34,747 nucleotides of DNA from NCBI GenBank assembly GCA_949949005.1, contig CATLHM010000024.1, positions 1 to 34,747 on the forward strand, read 5' to 3'. Each line of letters starts with the position of its first letter. The first letter of the stretch is position 1. The DNA is from an uncultured Lachnospiraceae bacterium (lineage in GTDB: Bacteria; Bacillota; Clostridia; Lachnospirales; Lachnospiraceae). The position numbers and the translations under genes were made by a program. Positions 1 to 7,837 of the stretch are shown here, piece after piece. The notes beneath the pieces are model-generated. The model was not told where the DNA came from and ran no database searches. It saw only the letters and a list, made by a program, of their open reading frames with translations.

Positions 1-160
1 GCGTCAGCACAAATTCCTGGTTGAAAATAGCCGCAGGCCTTTCTCAATCTTACCTCCATGTTGCTGCCGCAGGGCAGCCCTCAAATCAAGGGAACTTTGT
101 GCGTCAGCACAAATTCCTGGTTGAAAATGGCCGCAGGCCTTTTTCAATCTTACCTCCATA
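1..160. repeat. Tandem copies of a dispersed hairpin repeat
   Basis: Two near-identical units of about 59 bases lie at 1-59 and 101-159, separated by 41 bases. They differ at only about two positions. Read on the minus strand, each unit can fold: TTGAAAA and GGCC arms pair with GGCC and TTTTCAA around a short loop. The joining part pairs GGAATTTGTGC with GCACAAAGTTCC. The core ACAAATT..CTGGTTGAAAAT recurs at 30136-30275 and 32006-32137, so this belongs to a family spread through the window. It starts just beyond the aminotransferase stop codon and continues off the left edge. Confidence 0.85.
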
Positions 161-165
161 CCATC

Positions 166-1458
166 TCAGGCAGTTTTCGAAGCAAGCAGCTTCTCCACGC
201 TTGCCAGCTTTACACATAAGACAAACAGATCCGTTGCCACCGCCAGCTCCTCTTCCGAAGGGAAGGTAGGCGCGATACGGATATTGCTGTCCCTGGGATC
301 CGCCTTGTAAGGATAGGTGGCCCCCGCTCCTGTCATCACCACGCCGGCCTCCTTGCACATATTAACAATTGTCTTGGCACAGCCCTCCATAGATTCAAAG
401 GAAATGAAGTAGCCCCCCTTGGGCGTGGTCCAGGAACCGATTCCAAGGCCGCCAAGCTCACCTTCCAGCACGGAAAGAACCGCCTCAAACTTCGGCCGCA
501 TAATCGCCGCATGCTTCCTCATATGGGCCTTCATACCGTCAATATTCTTAAAATATTTCACATGGCGAAGCTGATTGAGCTTATCAGGGCCAATTGTCTG
601 AATGGTCATGATACTCTTGATTGAGTCCAGGTTCGCTTTGGAAGCAGCAATCGCTGAGATACCGGAACCCGGGAAAGTCACCTTGGAGGTGGAACAAAAT
701 TCGTAAACCAGATCCTCATTCCCATTCTTTTCACATTCGGCAAAGATCTCCAAAAGCTCGTCTCTTTTATCCTCATACAGGTCATGAACCGCATAAGCGT
801 TATCCCAAAAAATTCTGAAATCCTTTGCCGCAGGTTTCAGAGCGGCAAACCTTCTCACGGTTTCATCCGAATAGGTATAGCCCTGGGGATTGGAATACTT
901 GGGCACACACCAAATTCCCTTTACTGCCGGATCCTCATTCACGTATTTCTCAACCAAATCCATATCCGGCCCATTCTCCGTCATGGGGATATTAATCATT
1001 TCGATGCCGAACTGCTCCGTTATTGCAAAATGCCTGTCGTATCCTGGCACCGGGCAGAGGAATTTCACCTTATCCAGCTTGCACCAGGGTGTGCTGCCGA
1101 GCACCCCAAAAAGCATACAGCGCGCAACCGTATCGTACATAATGTTCAGGCTGGAATTACCGAACACGATGATCATATCCTCGCTAACGCCGATCATATC
1201 CGCAACCAGCCTCTTTGCTTCAGGAATACCGTCAAGCAATCCATAGTTTCTACAATCAACGCCTGTCTCTGTCTTTATATTTGAATTGGAATCAATGATG
1301 CCCAAAAAGTCCATCTCCATATCCAACTGGGCTACAGATGCTTTCCCCCTGGACATATCAAGTTTTAACCCTTTTGCTTTTGCTTCCTCATACTGTTTGT
1401 CTAAATCTTTCTTCAGTGCCAATAATTCCTTCTCATCAAGCTCCCTGTAAGCTTTCAT
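166..1458 (-). CDS. PLP-dependent aminotransferase, MocR-type class I
   Basis: A 430-residue fold-type I aminotransferase, expected to be a cytosolic PLP enzyme acting on an amino acid such as aspartate or alanine; the substrate cannot be read from sequence. The order of motifs fits the family Pfam calls Aminotran_MocR: SRGKAS near residue 36, an N-P-Q-G motif at 190-193, the cofactor-binding Asp219-Asn220 pair, and STSKVTFPGSG with the likely Schiff-base lysine Lys259. Unlike true MocR regulators there is no N-terminal helix-turn-helix. The start at 1458 is chosen because a GGAGGG ribosome site lies just upstream; the frame stays open to 1602 but without a good site. It is monocistronic by context, with a promoter at 1484-1514. 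Confidence 0.9.
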   Translation of the reverse strand: MKAYRELDEKELLALKKDLDKQYEEAKAKGLKLDMSRGKASVAQLDMEMDFLGIIDSNSNIKTETGVDCRNYGLLDGIPEAKRLVADMIGVSEDMIIVFGNSSLNIMYDTVARCMLFGVLGSTPWCKLDKVKFLCPVPGYDRHFAITEQFGIEMINIPMTENGPDMDLVEKYVNEDPAVKGIWCVPKYSNPQGYTYSDETVRRFAALKPAAKDFRIFWDNAYAVHDLYEDKRDELLEIFAECEKNGNEDLVYEFCSTSKVTFPGSGISAIAASKANLDSIKSIMTIQTIGPDKLNQLRHVKYFKNIDGMKAHMRKHAAIMRPKFEAVLSVLEGELGGLGIGSWTTPKGGYFISFESMEGCAKTIVNMCKEAGVVMTGAGATYPYKADPRDSNIRIAPTFPSEEELAVATDLFVLCVKLASVEKLLASKTA

Positions 1459-1483
1459 AGCACAAATCCCTCCTGATTCTATC

Positions 1484-1514
1484 ATAATAGTATGATTGGA
1501 TAATTGTATACAAT
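1484..1514 (-). promoter_or_regulatory. Aminotransferase promoter with palindromic operator
   Basis: On the minus strand a TTGTAT -35 (1508-1513) and TATTAT -10 (1484-1489) are 18 bases apart. The -35 is embedded in the perfect 12-base palindrome ATTGTATACAAT (1503-1514), a form typical of operators bound by GntR-family repressors of the FadR subgroup. No GntR gene is present in the window, so any regulator would act in trans. This is a motif-based inference. Confidence 0.55.
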
Positions 1515-1663
1515 CCAACGCCCAAATTATTCTACTATAACATTCCCATACAGGCAAGAGGTTTTTTTTAAATTTGAGCAAAAATTTATGTTCACAGACC
1601 AACAGGCTGTAAAGGGAGAGACATAGCGCTGCTAAGGGCAGTAAAAAAGTGTCTGATTGATGA

Positions 1664-1692
1664 TTGACTGCCTATCGTATTCAGGTTACAAT
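1664..1692 (+). promoter_or_regulatory. Sigma-A promoter of small gene
   Basis: TTGACT (1664-1669) and TACAAT (1687-1692) are separated by exactly 17 bases, about 50 bases before the start of the 58-residue small gene. Both boxes are close to consensus. Confidence 0.7.
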
Positions 1693-1741
1693 ATTTACAA
1701 ATACTACTGCTAGTTCTGATTGATAGAAAGATTGTGATCAT

Positions 1742-1918
1742 ATGGGAATGAGTGATAAACAGTATGACGGATTTTTGTTAGATAATATTGAGGATTGGGA
1801 TGATGTGATTGCATTGCTTGAAGCCAAAGAATATGACAAAGCTTTGGCCTTAGCGCAAAGGAAACGGGCGAAGAACCAAAATAAATTAGAATTGCCAAAT
1901 GGGAATAATAATAACTAA
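1742..1918 (+). CDS. Small acidic/basic protein of unknown function
   Basis: A 58-residue open frame beginning MGMSDKQYDGFLLDNIEDW and ending in an asparagine-rich tail. The N-terminal half is acidic and predicted helical; the middle carries a basic stretch QRKRAKNQNK. A second in-frame ATG at 1748 follows a GGGA sequence and may be the true start (56 residues). Support for a real gene is its own well-formed promoter at 1664-1692 and a terminator at 1941-1975. I do not recognise a domain with certainty; similar short DKQYDG-type proteins occur, from memory, in accessory regions of Clostridia. The function is unknown. Confidence 0.65.
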   Translation: MGMSDKQYDGFLLDNIEDWDDVIALLEAKEYDKALALAQRKRAKNQNKLELPNGNNNN

Positions 1919-1940
1919 ATTATTGGGCTGAATGATTGGG

Positions 1941-1975
1941 AGATAACCTATGAATAAGCATGGGTTATCTTTTTG
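1941..1975 (+). terminator. Rho-independent terminator of small gene
   Basis: AGATAACC (1941-1948) pairs with GGTTATCT (1963-1970) around a 14-base loop and is followed by a short T run. It lies 22 bases after the small gene's stop. Confidence 0.75.
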
Positions 1976-2063
1976 CTTCCAATTCATATTCCATCACTTC
2001 TCTCATTATACTTCCTCCATAATACAACTGATGGACTGACGAAATCAATCCACCAAGCATATA

Positions 2064-2477
2064 TTATATATTTCTCTTTACATTCAACACATTCATTAAC
2101 GCTTCCTGTAGCACTCTCGAAACATTAATTCCTGCATGTTCAGCCTCATAATTGAGCCAACTTGGAAGTGCAACATTTCTTCTGACAGTTTTTGTATCTA
2201 TTTTTCTTCTGTATTCGCCAGAGTCAATATCAACATAGGATAAAATAGTTTCTCCATCATTTGAGAAAGTCCCCTTTGTAATATCTAATGTATTAGATGG
2301 TAATGGAATTTCTTTTTGGTGGTCTTCCAGAGTAACACACGTCAATTCCATTGCATCTCTTGCCATATCAATAGCATTCTTCATATCTTTCCCTTCAGTT
2401 AAAATCTCCAAATCAGGAACTTCAACTAAAATACAATCTTCCGTTTTCGTAAACAAAACCGGATATACTTCCTGCAT
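2064..2477 (-). CDS. hicB: HicB-family antitoxin
   Basis: A protein of about 137 residues with the two-part HicB layout. The N-terminal part (VYPVLFTKTEDCILVEVPDL and a following TEGKD..A..MARDA) is the degenerate RNase-H-like fold that binds HicA. The C-terminal part (RRNVALPSWLNYEAEHAGIN then VSRVLQEAL) is a ribbon-helix-helix/HTH-like DNA-binding segment used for autoregulation. The start is set at the ATG before QEVYPV (2477), where homologues usually begin; an ATG at 2489 is possible but its ribosome site is only two bases away. It lies downstream of hicA in the same direction, with a repeat-like segment of about 60 bases inserted in the leader. Confidence 0.88.
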   Translation of the reverse strand: MQEVYPVLFTKTEDCILVEVPDLEILTEGKDMKNAIDMARDAMELTCVTLEDHQKEIPLPSNTLDITKGTFSNDGETILSYVDIDSGEYRRKIDTKTVRRNVALPSWLNYEAEHAGINVSRVLQEALMNVLNVKRNI

Positions 2478-2499
2478 AATAATAACCATACCCTTTCCA

Positions 2500-2558
2500 T
2501 CGCCTGCAAACTTTGGGCCGCTGGCACAAATTTGCCTGTGAAAAATTTATTTTTCACA
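2500..2558 (-). repeat. Diverged copy of dispersed hairpin repeat in hicAB gap
   Basis: Between hicA and hicB, TGTGAAAAAT (2537-2546) and ATTTTTCACA (2549-2558) form a perfect 10-bp hairpin. The adjoining bases, read on the minus strand, run CAGGCAAATTTGTGCC then GCGGCCCAAAGTTTG, closely matching the conserved core of the repeats at 30136 and 32006, although the hairpin arms differ in sequence. It lies between a GGAGGG ribosome site (about 2568) and the hicB start, as if it had displaced hicB from its original ribosome site. Confidence 0.6.
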
Positions 2559-2577
2559 GTATTCCCTCCAATATTTA

Positions 2578-2766
2578 TTATTTTAATCCACGCCTTTTCA
2601 AAATTGCCTTTGCCAATCTTTCTGGTATTTCCTTATACCTTTCTACTGTTTCAAATTCATCTTCCCCACGCCTATAGATATCGTGATTACTTCCATGATG
2701 ATCAAAAACAAATCCTCCGGCTTCAAGTTTCTTAATCAACTTTGTTTCACTAGTATTTCTCCTCAC
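2578..2766 (-). CDS. hicA: HicA-family toxin, start probably frameshifted
   Basis: The C-terminal 55 residues match the small dsRBD-like HicA mRNA interferase: LIKKLEAGGFVF, then HHGSNHDIYRR with the catalytic-type histidine, and ERLAKAILKRRGLK at the end. Homologues begin about three residues before LIKKLE. Here a good AGGAG ribosome site lies 8 bases before a GTG (2750-2748) that reads Val-Lys-Gln-Ser then stops. Moving one base restores the family-like start Met-Lys-Gln..Leu-Ile-Lys-Lys. The in-frame alternatives are GTG at 2766 (used here) or ATG at 2829, both without ribosome sites. The toxin is therefore probably weakened or silenced by a one-base indel, or the base is a sequencing error. 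Confidence 0.75.
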   Translation of the reverse strand: MRRNTSETKLIKKLEAGGFVFDHHGSNHDIYRRGEDEFETVERYKEIPERLAKAILKRRGLK

Positions 2767-2840
2767 GACATTATTACACACACTGATTACACAATAGTCA
2801 ATGTATTTATTCTCCATTGACACGGTCATACGAAATCGTA

Positions 2841-2875
2841 TAGTTCAGTATAATTAATTCAGCATAGTTCAATAA
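2841..2875 (-). promoter_or_regulatory. Direct-repeat region upstream of hicAB
   Basis: TTCAGTATAATTAA (2844-2857) is followed at once by TTCAGCATAGTTCA (2858-2871), a 14-base direct repeat in AT-rich DNA just upstream of hicA. HicB proteins usually repress their own promoter, so this is a reasonable operator candidate. No well-spaced -35/-10 pair is clear. Confidence 0.4.
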
Positions 2876-2888
2876 TTATCCAAATAAA

Positions 2889-2922
2889 GAAAGTATTGAA
2901 AACCTTACATTCTCAATACTTT
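2889..2922 (-). terminator. Terminator of rny
   Basis: GAAAGTATTGA (2889-2899) is an exact inverted partner of TCAATACTTTC (2912-2922), giving an 11-bp stem. On the minus strand it is followed by TTTATTTGG. It lies 26 bases beyond the rny stop codon. Confidence 0.75.
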
Positions 2923-2947
2923 CCTTACTTTCAATGTTATTCCTTAA

Positions 2948-4495
2948 TTATTTCGCATAATCAATTACCCTTGACTCTCTGATCACATTGACCTTAATCT
3001 GTCCGGGATATTCCAGTTCAGCTTCTATCTGCTTGGAAATATCTCTGGCCAAAAGCACCATGTCTGAATCAGAAATCTGTTCCGGAACTACCATTACACG
3101 AATCTCTCTACCTGCCTGAATTGCAAAAGATTTATCTACGCCTTTAAAATTGTTTGTAATGTCTTCTAATTGTTTTAATCTGCTTGTATAGGTCTCAAGC
3201 GTTTCCCTTCTCGCTCCCGGTCTCGCTGCGGAAATAGTGTCAGAAGCTTGTACAATACATGCGATCAATGTCTGAGGTTCCACATCACCGTGATGGGATT
3301 CCACCGCGTTGATGACGGTAGGCGATTCCTTGTACTTTCTGCACAGCTCCACGCCTAACTGAATATGGGAACCTTCCATTTCATGATCCACTGCCTTGCC
3401 TATATCATGTAAGAGACCGGCTCTCTTGGCCATCCTTGTGTCAAGGCCAAGCTCTGAGGCCAAAAGACCCGAAAGCTGCGCTACTTCTATCGAATGCTTC
3501 AATGCATTCTGTCCGTAGCTGGTTCTGAATTTCATCTTGCCGAGCAATCTCACAAGCTCAGGATGAATGCCATGTACACCTACCTCTAAGGTAGCCGCCT
3601 CACCTTCCTCTTTGATCATGATATCCACTTCTTTTTGCGCCTTCTCAACCATTTCCTCTATTCTGGCCGGATGGATACGTCCGTCCACAATAAGCTTCTC
3701 AAGCGCAATCCGTGCTACTTCCCTTCGGATAGGGTCAAAGCCTGACAAGATAACGGCTTCGGGTGTGTCGTCGATGATAAGATCCACACCTGTCAGGGTT
3801 TCCAGGGTTCTGATGTTCCTGCCCTCCCTGCCGATAATCCTTCCCTTCATTTCATCATTGGGAAGCTGTACCACCGATATGGTAGTCTCAGACACATGGT
3901 CAGCCGCACATTTCTGTATGGCTGTGACCACATACTCCCTGGCTTTCTTGTCTGCTTCTTCTTTGGCGCGACTCTCCATATCCTTGATCATCACAGCCGT
4001 TTCATGTTTTACTTCGTCTTCAACAATTTTAAGTAAATACTCTTTTGCCTGTTCGGAGGTTAATCCAGAGATTCGTTCCAGTTCCTGTAATCGCTGTTCA
4101 TTCAGTTTTGAAACTTCAACCCGCAGCTTGTTTAACTCATTTTCCTTCGCTGTCAGGTTAGCTTCTTTCTTCTCGATTGCTTCCGTCTTCTTATCAATGT
4201 TCTCTTCCTTCTGCTGAACTCTGCGCTCATACCGCTGTGCTTCGGCACGGCGTTCCTTAATCTCCTTGTCAAGTTCATTCTTGGTACGAATGGATTCTTC
4301 CTTGACCTCAAGTAAGGATTCGCGCTTTTTCGTCTCGGCAGTTTTCAAGGCTTCATCAATAATCTCACGTGCCTTCTCCTCAGCATTTCCGATCTTGGCT
4401 TCGGATACCTTCTTATGGTAAGCCGTTGCCAAAAACCATGCCACAGGAGCCGTCACGATCAACGTGAGGAAGATCGAAATCAAAACCTGCGCCAT
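2948..4495 (-). CDS. rny: Ribonuclease Y
   Basis: A 515-residue membrane-anchored endoribonuclease that starts bulk mRNA decay in Firmicutes. One N-terminal transmembrane helix (about residues 3-25) is followed by a long charged coiled coil (30-200). A KH RNA-binding domain carries the [12 protein letters not shown] loop at 218-229, and an HD metal-dependent phosphohydrolase domain follows, with the HD pair in LLHDIGK (361-367) and a second histidine cluster in ESHHGD. The length is standard for the family. The start has a strong AAGGAGGT site. A TTGACT sequence upstream of the gene may be its -35, but the -10 is unclear. It lies downstream of recA-recX, separated by a 135-base gap. Confidence 0.97.
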   Translation of the reverse strand: MAQVLISIFLTLIVTAPVAWFLATAYHKKVSEAKIGNAEEKAREIIDEALKTAETKKRESLLEVKEESIRTKNELDKEIKERRAEAQRYERRVQQKEENIDKKTEAIEKKEANLTAKENELNKLRVEVSKLNEQRLQELERISGLTSEQAKEYLLKIVEDEVKHETAVMIKDMESRAKEEADKKAREYVVTAIQKCAADHVSETTISVVQLPNDEMKGRIIGREGRNIRTLETLTGVDLIIDDTPEAVILSGFDPIRREVARIALEKLIVDGRIHPARIEEMVEKAQKEVDIMIKEEGEAATLEVGVHGIHPELVRLLGKMKFRTSYGQNALKHSIEVAQLSGLLASELGLDTRMAKRAGLLHDIGKAVDHEMEGSHIQLGVELCRKYKESPTVINAVESHHGDVEPQTLIACIVQASDTISAARPGARRETLETYTSRLKQLEDITNNFKGVDKSFAIQAGREIRVMVVPEQISDSDMVLLARDISKQIEAELEYPGQIKVNVIRESRVIDYAK

Positions 4496-4630
4496 TTACA
4501 GGAGCACCTCCTTATTAAGTTTTCATTGTACTCTGATCTATATAGAATGTATGTAACAATATTGACCGGAAAGTCAACTTATTGTAATAATTACATTCTA
4601 AAAGCAATCTACAACAGTTAAATTTTAAAC

Positions 4631-5254
4631 TTAAATAGAAGTAATGTCAAGTAAAAGTGCATTTCTTATATTATCCGCTGAAAAACCCTTCCGGTACAGG
4701 AATGCCATCATTTTCTGCTTCTCTTTGGGCGAGGCCGCCCGGGCATCAAAGTTCTTTTTTTGGATCCAGTGAAGGATCTGTTCCTTCTCCAGCTCGCCAG
4801 CGTCTTCCCCTGCTGTCTGCTCCCAGGCCGCCTGCGCAAGCTCTCCCGAAATCCCTCTGGCCGCAAGATCCTGAAAAATCCTTCTTTTGCTCTTCTTTTC
4901 CTTGTTGCATTCGATAAAGTCGCAGGCGTACCTCTCATCGTTTACATAATTAAAAGAAGCGACATATTCTATTGCCTCCTCCACGATCACTCCGGGATAT
5001 CCCCCCATGGCCAGTTTATCCTTAAGCTGGCCTACGGTATAGGAACGTCTCTGCAAAAGATTCATGGCCCGCAGCTTCGCCCTTTTGGGAAGAAGCTGCG
5101 TCATGATGGCGTGATAGGCTTCTTCCGATATTTCCTTATCCTGCTCGATCCCATAACTTCTTAATTCGCCGTTGTACAGGACAAAAGCAAATTCTTCATC
5201 TATCCATATCTTTTTTCTGGATTTGGAAACCTCCGTGATTTCTGTCACTGTCAT
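4631..5254 (-). CDS. recX: Regulatory protein RecX
   Basis: A 207-residue RecX, the modulator that binds inside the RecA filament groove and limits recombinase activity. The family's three-helix repeats are recognisable: the first near residues 60-95 (A..LLQRRSYTVGQLKDKL), the second around 98-145 (FNYVNDERYACDFIE then R.I.QDLAARGIS), and a third at the C-terminus (FLYRKGFSADNIRNAL). It begins six bases after the recA stop, so the two genes are almost certainly co-transcribed from the SOS promoter. The final residues DITSI end close to an AT-rich, gene-free gap before rny. Confidence 0.93.
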   Translation of the reverse strand: MTVTEITEVSKSRKKIWIDEEFAFVLYNGELRSYGIEQDKEISEEAYHAIMTQLLPKRAKLRAMNLLQRRSYTVGQLKDKLAMGGYPGVIVEEAIEYVASFNYVNDERYACDFIECNKEKKSKRRIFQDLAARGISGELAQAAWEQTAGEDAGELEKEQILHWIQKKNFDARAASPKEKQKMMAFLYRKGFSADNIRNALLLDITSI

Positions 5255-5260
5255 GAGGGA

Positions 5261-6421
5261 TTACGCCTTCTCTTTCTTTTCTGCCGCTCCCGTCTCCTGG
5301 GCGGATGCTTCCTCTGATTTCTTAGCGCCGGATGCGGAAGACTTGCCGGATGCCGAACCTGTATCTGATTTCTTCGCTGCCGGCTCCGCTTTCTTCTTTT
5401 CCGTCTCCTGCTTCTCCTCCACCTTATTTTGCAGGTTGTAATGAGCCCTGACCTTTTCGGATATTTCCTCAAAGATCTCCGGATTTGATTTCAGGTATTG
5501 CTTGGTATTCTCACGCCCCTGGCCGATCTTACTGCCTTCATAGGCATACCAGGCCCCGCTTTTGTTTACAATATTGGCTCCGGCCGCCAGATCCAGCACA
5601 TCTCCTGCCACAGAAATACCCTCTCCAAAGATAATGTCGAATTCCGCTTCCTTGAAAGGAGGGGCTATCTTATTCTTCACCACTTTGACTCTGGTTCGGT
5701 TGCCAATAGTCTCCCCGCTTTGCTTAAGGGCTTCGATCCTCCTTACATCCAATCTTACGGAGGAATAGAACTTAAGGGCCCGGCCCCCTGTGGTGGTCTC
5801 CGGATTGCCGAACATAACTCCTACCTTTTCGCGAAGCTGATTAATGAAGATCACAGTACAGTTGGATTTGCTGATAACAGCGGTCAGCTTGCGCAGGGCC
5901 TGGGACATTAGCCTGGCCTGCAATCCTACATGGGAGTCTCCCATATCTCCGTCAATTTCCGCCTTGGGTACAAGCGCAGCCACGGAGTCAACTACAATAA
6001 TATCAATGGCTCCTGACCGCACCATGGTTTCCGTAATTTCAAGGGCCTGCTCACCGTTATCCGGCTGGGATATATACAGATTATCAATATCCACACCGAT
6101 ATTCCTGGCATAGACAGGATCCAGGGCATGTTCCGCATCTATAAAGCCTGCAATGCCGCCTCTCTTTTGAACCTCTGCGATCATATGTAGGGTAACCGTG
6201 GTTTTACCGCTGGATTCCGGCCCATATATCTCAACAATTCTTCCCCTGGGAATACCGCCAAGCCCTAATGCTATATCAAGGCTTAGGGAGCCGGTAGGAA
6301 TCGTCTCCACATTCATATGAGCGGAGTTATCCCCCAGTTTCATAACCGCCCCCTTTCCAAATTGTTTCTCAATCTGCCCGAGGGCGGCGTCCAATGCTTT
6401 TAATTTGTCGTCTTTTTCCAT
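5261..6421 (-). CDS. recA: Recombinase RecA
   Basis: A 386-residue RecA, the ATP-dependent strand-exchange protein and LexA co-protease. The Walker A motif GPESSGKT is at residues 67-74, a Walker B-like IDIIVVDS lies near 138-145, and the DNA-binding L2 region around [17 protein letters not shown] is intact. The C-terminus is unusual: after about residue 335 comes a tail of some 50 residues made almost only of Lys, Glu, Ala and Ser, longer than the short acidic tail of most RecA proteins. A clean AAAGGAG ribosome site supports the start. Expression is expected to be DNA-damage-inducible because two LexA boxes overlap the promoter. Confidence 0.98.
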   Translation of the reverse strand: MEKDDKLKALDAALGQIEKQFGKGAVMKLGDNSAHMNVETIPTGSLSLDIALGLGGIPRGRIVEIYGPESSGKTTVTLHMIAEVQKRGGIAGFIDAEHALDPVYARNIGVDIDNLYISQPDNGEQALEITETMVRSGAIDIIVVDSVAALVPKAEIDGDMGDSHVGLQARLMSQALRKLTAVISKSNCTVIFINQLREKVGVMFGNPETTTGGRALKFYSSVRLDVRRIEALKQSGETIGNRTRVKVVKNKIAPPFKEAEFDIIFGEGISVAGDVLDLAAGANIVNKSGAWYAYEGSKIGQGRENTKQYLKSNPEIFEEISEKVRAHYNLQNKVEEKQETEKKKAEPAAKKSDTGSASGKSSASGAKKSEEASAQETGAAEKKEKA

Positions 6422-6466
6422 AAAAAATCTCCTTTTCTCTCATGCGCTTTTGGGAAGCGTTCTTCG

Positions 6467-6514
6467 AGAACATCTGTTCTCATTTACTATAAAACAAATG
6501 TTCGATCTTGTCAA
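6467..6514 (-). promoter_or_regulatory. recA SOS promoter with two LexA boxes
   Basis: On the minus strand TTGACA (6509-6514) and TATAGT (6486-6491) have a 17-base spacer. A LexA/DinR-type box CGAACATTTGTTTT (6491-6504) fills the spacer, and a second, near-perfect box AGAACAGATGTTCT (6467-6480) lies just downstream of the -10. This arrangement matches SOS-regulated promoters of Gram-positive bacteria and would give tight LexA repression of recA-recX. Confidence 0.88.
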
Positions 6515-6836
6515 TATCAATTCGCATCAATTGCACTGATCCGTTACCGATCAATAAGCCATCGTTGACTCTGATATCATCATATCACATTATGTGTCCA
6601 ATAAAACTCCCTCAAAGATACCCCCTTCCATTTTTTAATCGAGTAAGAAATTTTGCTTTGGATTCGTTGGCTGAAAATGCCGGATATGCAAAGCGGACTG
6701 CTTCTGTGGCCCAAAGAGAGGCGCACTGAACTGTTTCTTCTTATAGGAAACGGACATAAACCACTGGCGGGGCGCACCACCACGACAGGAAAGCCTTTCC
6801 CTATACAATGTAGCATATCGGGGATAGTTTGACAAC
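6515..6836. other. Gene-free stretch between recA promoter and upstream gene
   Basis: About 320 bases with no convincing gene. Short open frames exist on both strands, but none has a ribosome site or a recognisable domain. The stretch holds the upstream side of the recA promoter and ends at the terminator of the neighbouring gene. Confidence 0.5.
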
Positions 6837-6837
6837 C

Positions 6838-6870
6838 GAAAAAAGCGGCAATTTTTTAAAAATGCCGCTG
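6838..6870 (-). terminator. Terminator overlapping stop of DUF3298-like gene
   Basis: AGCGGCA (6844-6850) pairs with TGCCGCT (6863-6869). On the minus strand the stem is followed by a run of six T. It overlaps the last codons of the 6856-7791 gene and isolates the recA operon from upstream transcription. Confidence 0.8.
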
Positions 6871-7791
6871 AAACTTCGCATAATCTTTGTAGGTCACTGT
6901 CACCCAGCCGTAGCCATAGTCGTAATTGAATCCCACCTCCATACCCAGAGGGGTATAAAAAATAATCAGACTGTTATCGTCGTTAAGCAAATCCGTGATT
7001 TCCTGATCCGTAAAATTATAAAGATACGAAACCTCCCCGTTCTGCCTCTCGCTCCGGTTCCTGAAATCCACGGAAAACTGATCGTTAATCTCCAATATCT
7101 GGGAGTTGGTGAGGGCCATTTTGCTCTCCATGTCTATATTGACGGAAACCACATAGCTTTCATAAAACTCACCGTCCAGGTAACCGTACTCCACATAGGC
7201 TATACTCAGAACGTCTTCGTCCATGTAGGTGATATAGCTTTCCGTTTCAAAGTAAAAGGTTGACTCTCCATCCACTTCCCCGGCAATCGACCCTACATAT
7301 TCCCTGAGCTCCTCCACTTCCTTTTGGATGGCACGGTTGACCCCGTCCATATCCCCCGGCACCTTTCCGGACACCACCGGATATTCTATGAAAAGAAGGA
7401 CATTTTCCGTTCCAAACATTTCAGCATAGCTATCAAGTTCCACCTGATAGGACAAATCCTGTCTAATCTCATCATGAAATTCGTAAAAATCCGCATTCGT
7501 CTGGGGGACTTCCTCCTCATAAGGCTCATTAGGGCTGTCCTTAAAGGGAATTTCATTCTCCTGACTCTCCTCCTCCTGGCCCTCATAGTCCTCGGTGGAA
7601 TCCTCTTTTTCCTGCTCACTGCGCTGTTTATATTCCGCCCTTGCCCTGGCTTCCTGCGTCAGGCTAAGAAACCGCATCACGCTAAGGAGCTGTGCTACTC
7701 CTATCCAAAAGGTTGCCAGCAGAAGCATACCCGCCGCAATTCCTCCCAGCACCAGGGCTGTTATTTTTCCCGGACTCCATTTTCCTTTCAT
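6856..7791 (-). CDS. Membrane-anchored protein with DUF3298/RsiV-like outer domain
   Basis: A 311-residue protein starting at the ATG after a GGGAGGT site (7791). One transmembrane helix at about residues 10-35 is followed by a very acidic, Glu-rich linker (60-110) and an extracellular domain. The C-terminal half reads like the DUF4163/DUF3298 module found in RsiV and PdaC: IEYPVVSGK, then an F-E-T-E-S strand, VLSIAYVEYGYLDGE, and a final FYTPLGMEVGFNYDYGYGWV. Those domains bind lysozyme or bind and deacetylate peptidoglycan, but this copy has no deacetylase domain and no clear anti-sigma motif, so only an envelope-sensing or envelope-binding role can be suggested. It is inserted between cinA and recA. 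Confidence 0.75.
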   Translation of the reverse strand: MKGKWSPGKITALVLGGIAAGMLLLATFWIGVAQLLSVMRFLSLTQEARARAEYKQRSEQEKEDSTEDYEGQEEESQENEIPFKDSPNEPYEEEVPQTNADFYEFHDEIRQDLSYQVELDSYAEMFGTENVLLFIEYPVVSGKVPGDMDGVNRAIQKEVEELREYVGSIAGEVDGESTFYFETESYITYMDEDVLSIAYVEYGYLDGEFYESYVVSVNIDMESKMALTNSQILEINDQFSVDFRNRSERQNGEVSYLYNFTDQEITDLLNDDNSLIIFYTPLGMEVGFNYDYGYGWVTVTYKDYAKFQRHF

Positions 7792-7837
7792 GATACCTCC
7801 CATCTGCCCGGCCGGGCAGGGCTGCTTTTTATTCACA

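Noticed and set aside
784..1284. Long plus-strand frames opposite the aminotransferase
   Set aside because: They mirror the codon pattern of the real minus-strand gene, lack ribosome sites and show no domain.
2430..2568. Leader peptide frame starting GTG after GGAGGG between hicA and hicB
   Set aside because: It reads a basic peptide that runs out of frame into hicB; the sequence is explained better by an inserted repeat separating hicB from its ribosome site.
3567..4217. 216-residue plus-strand frame rich in serine opposite rny
   Set aside because: It is the antisense of a Glu/Lys-rich coiled coil, which commonly leaves a long Ser/Phe-rich frame.
7804..7819. Perfect 16-base palindrome CTGCCCGGCCGGGCAG before the DUF3298-like gene
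   Set aside because: It resembles the hairpin of the yicC-leader repeat, but the flanks do not match and it lacks a T run on the gene's strand, so neither a repeat copy nor a terminator can be claimed.
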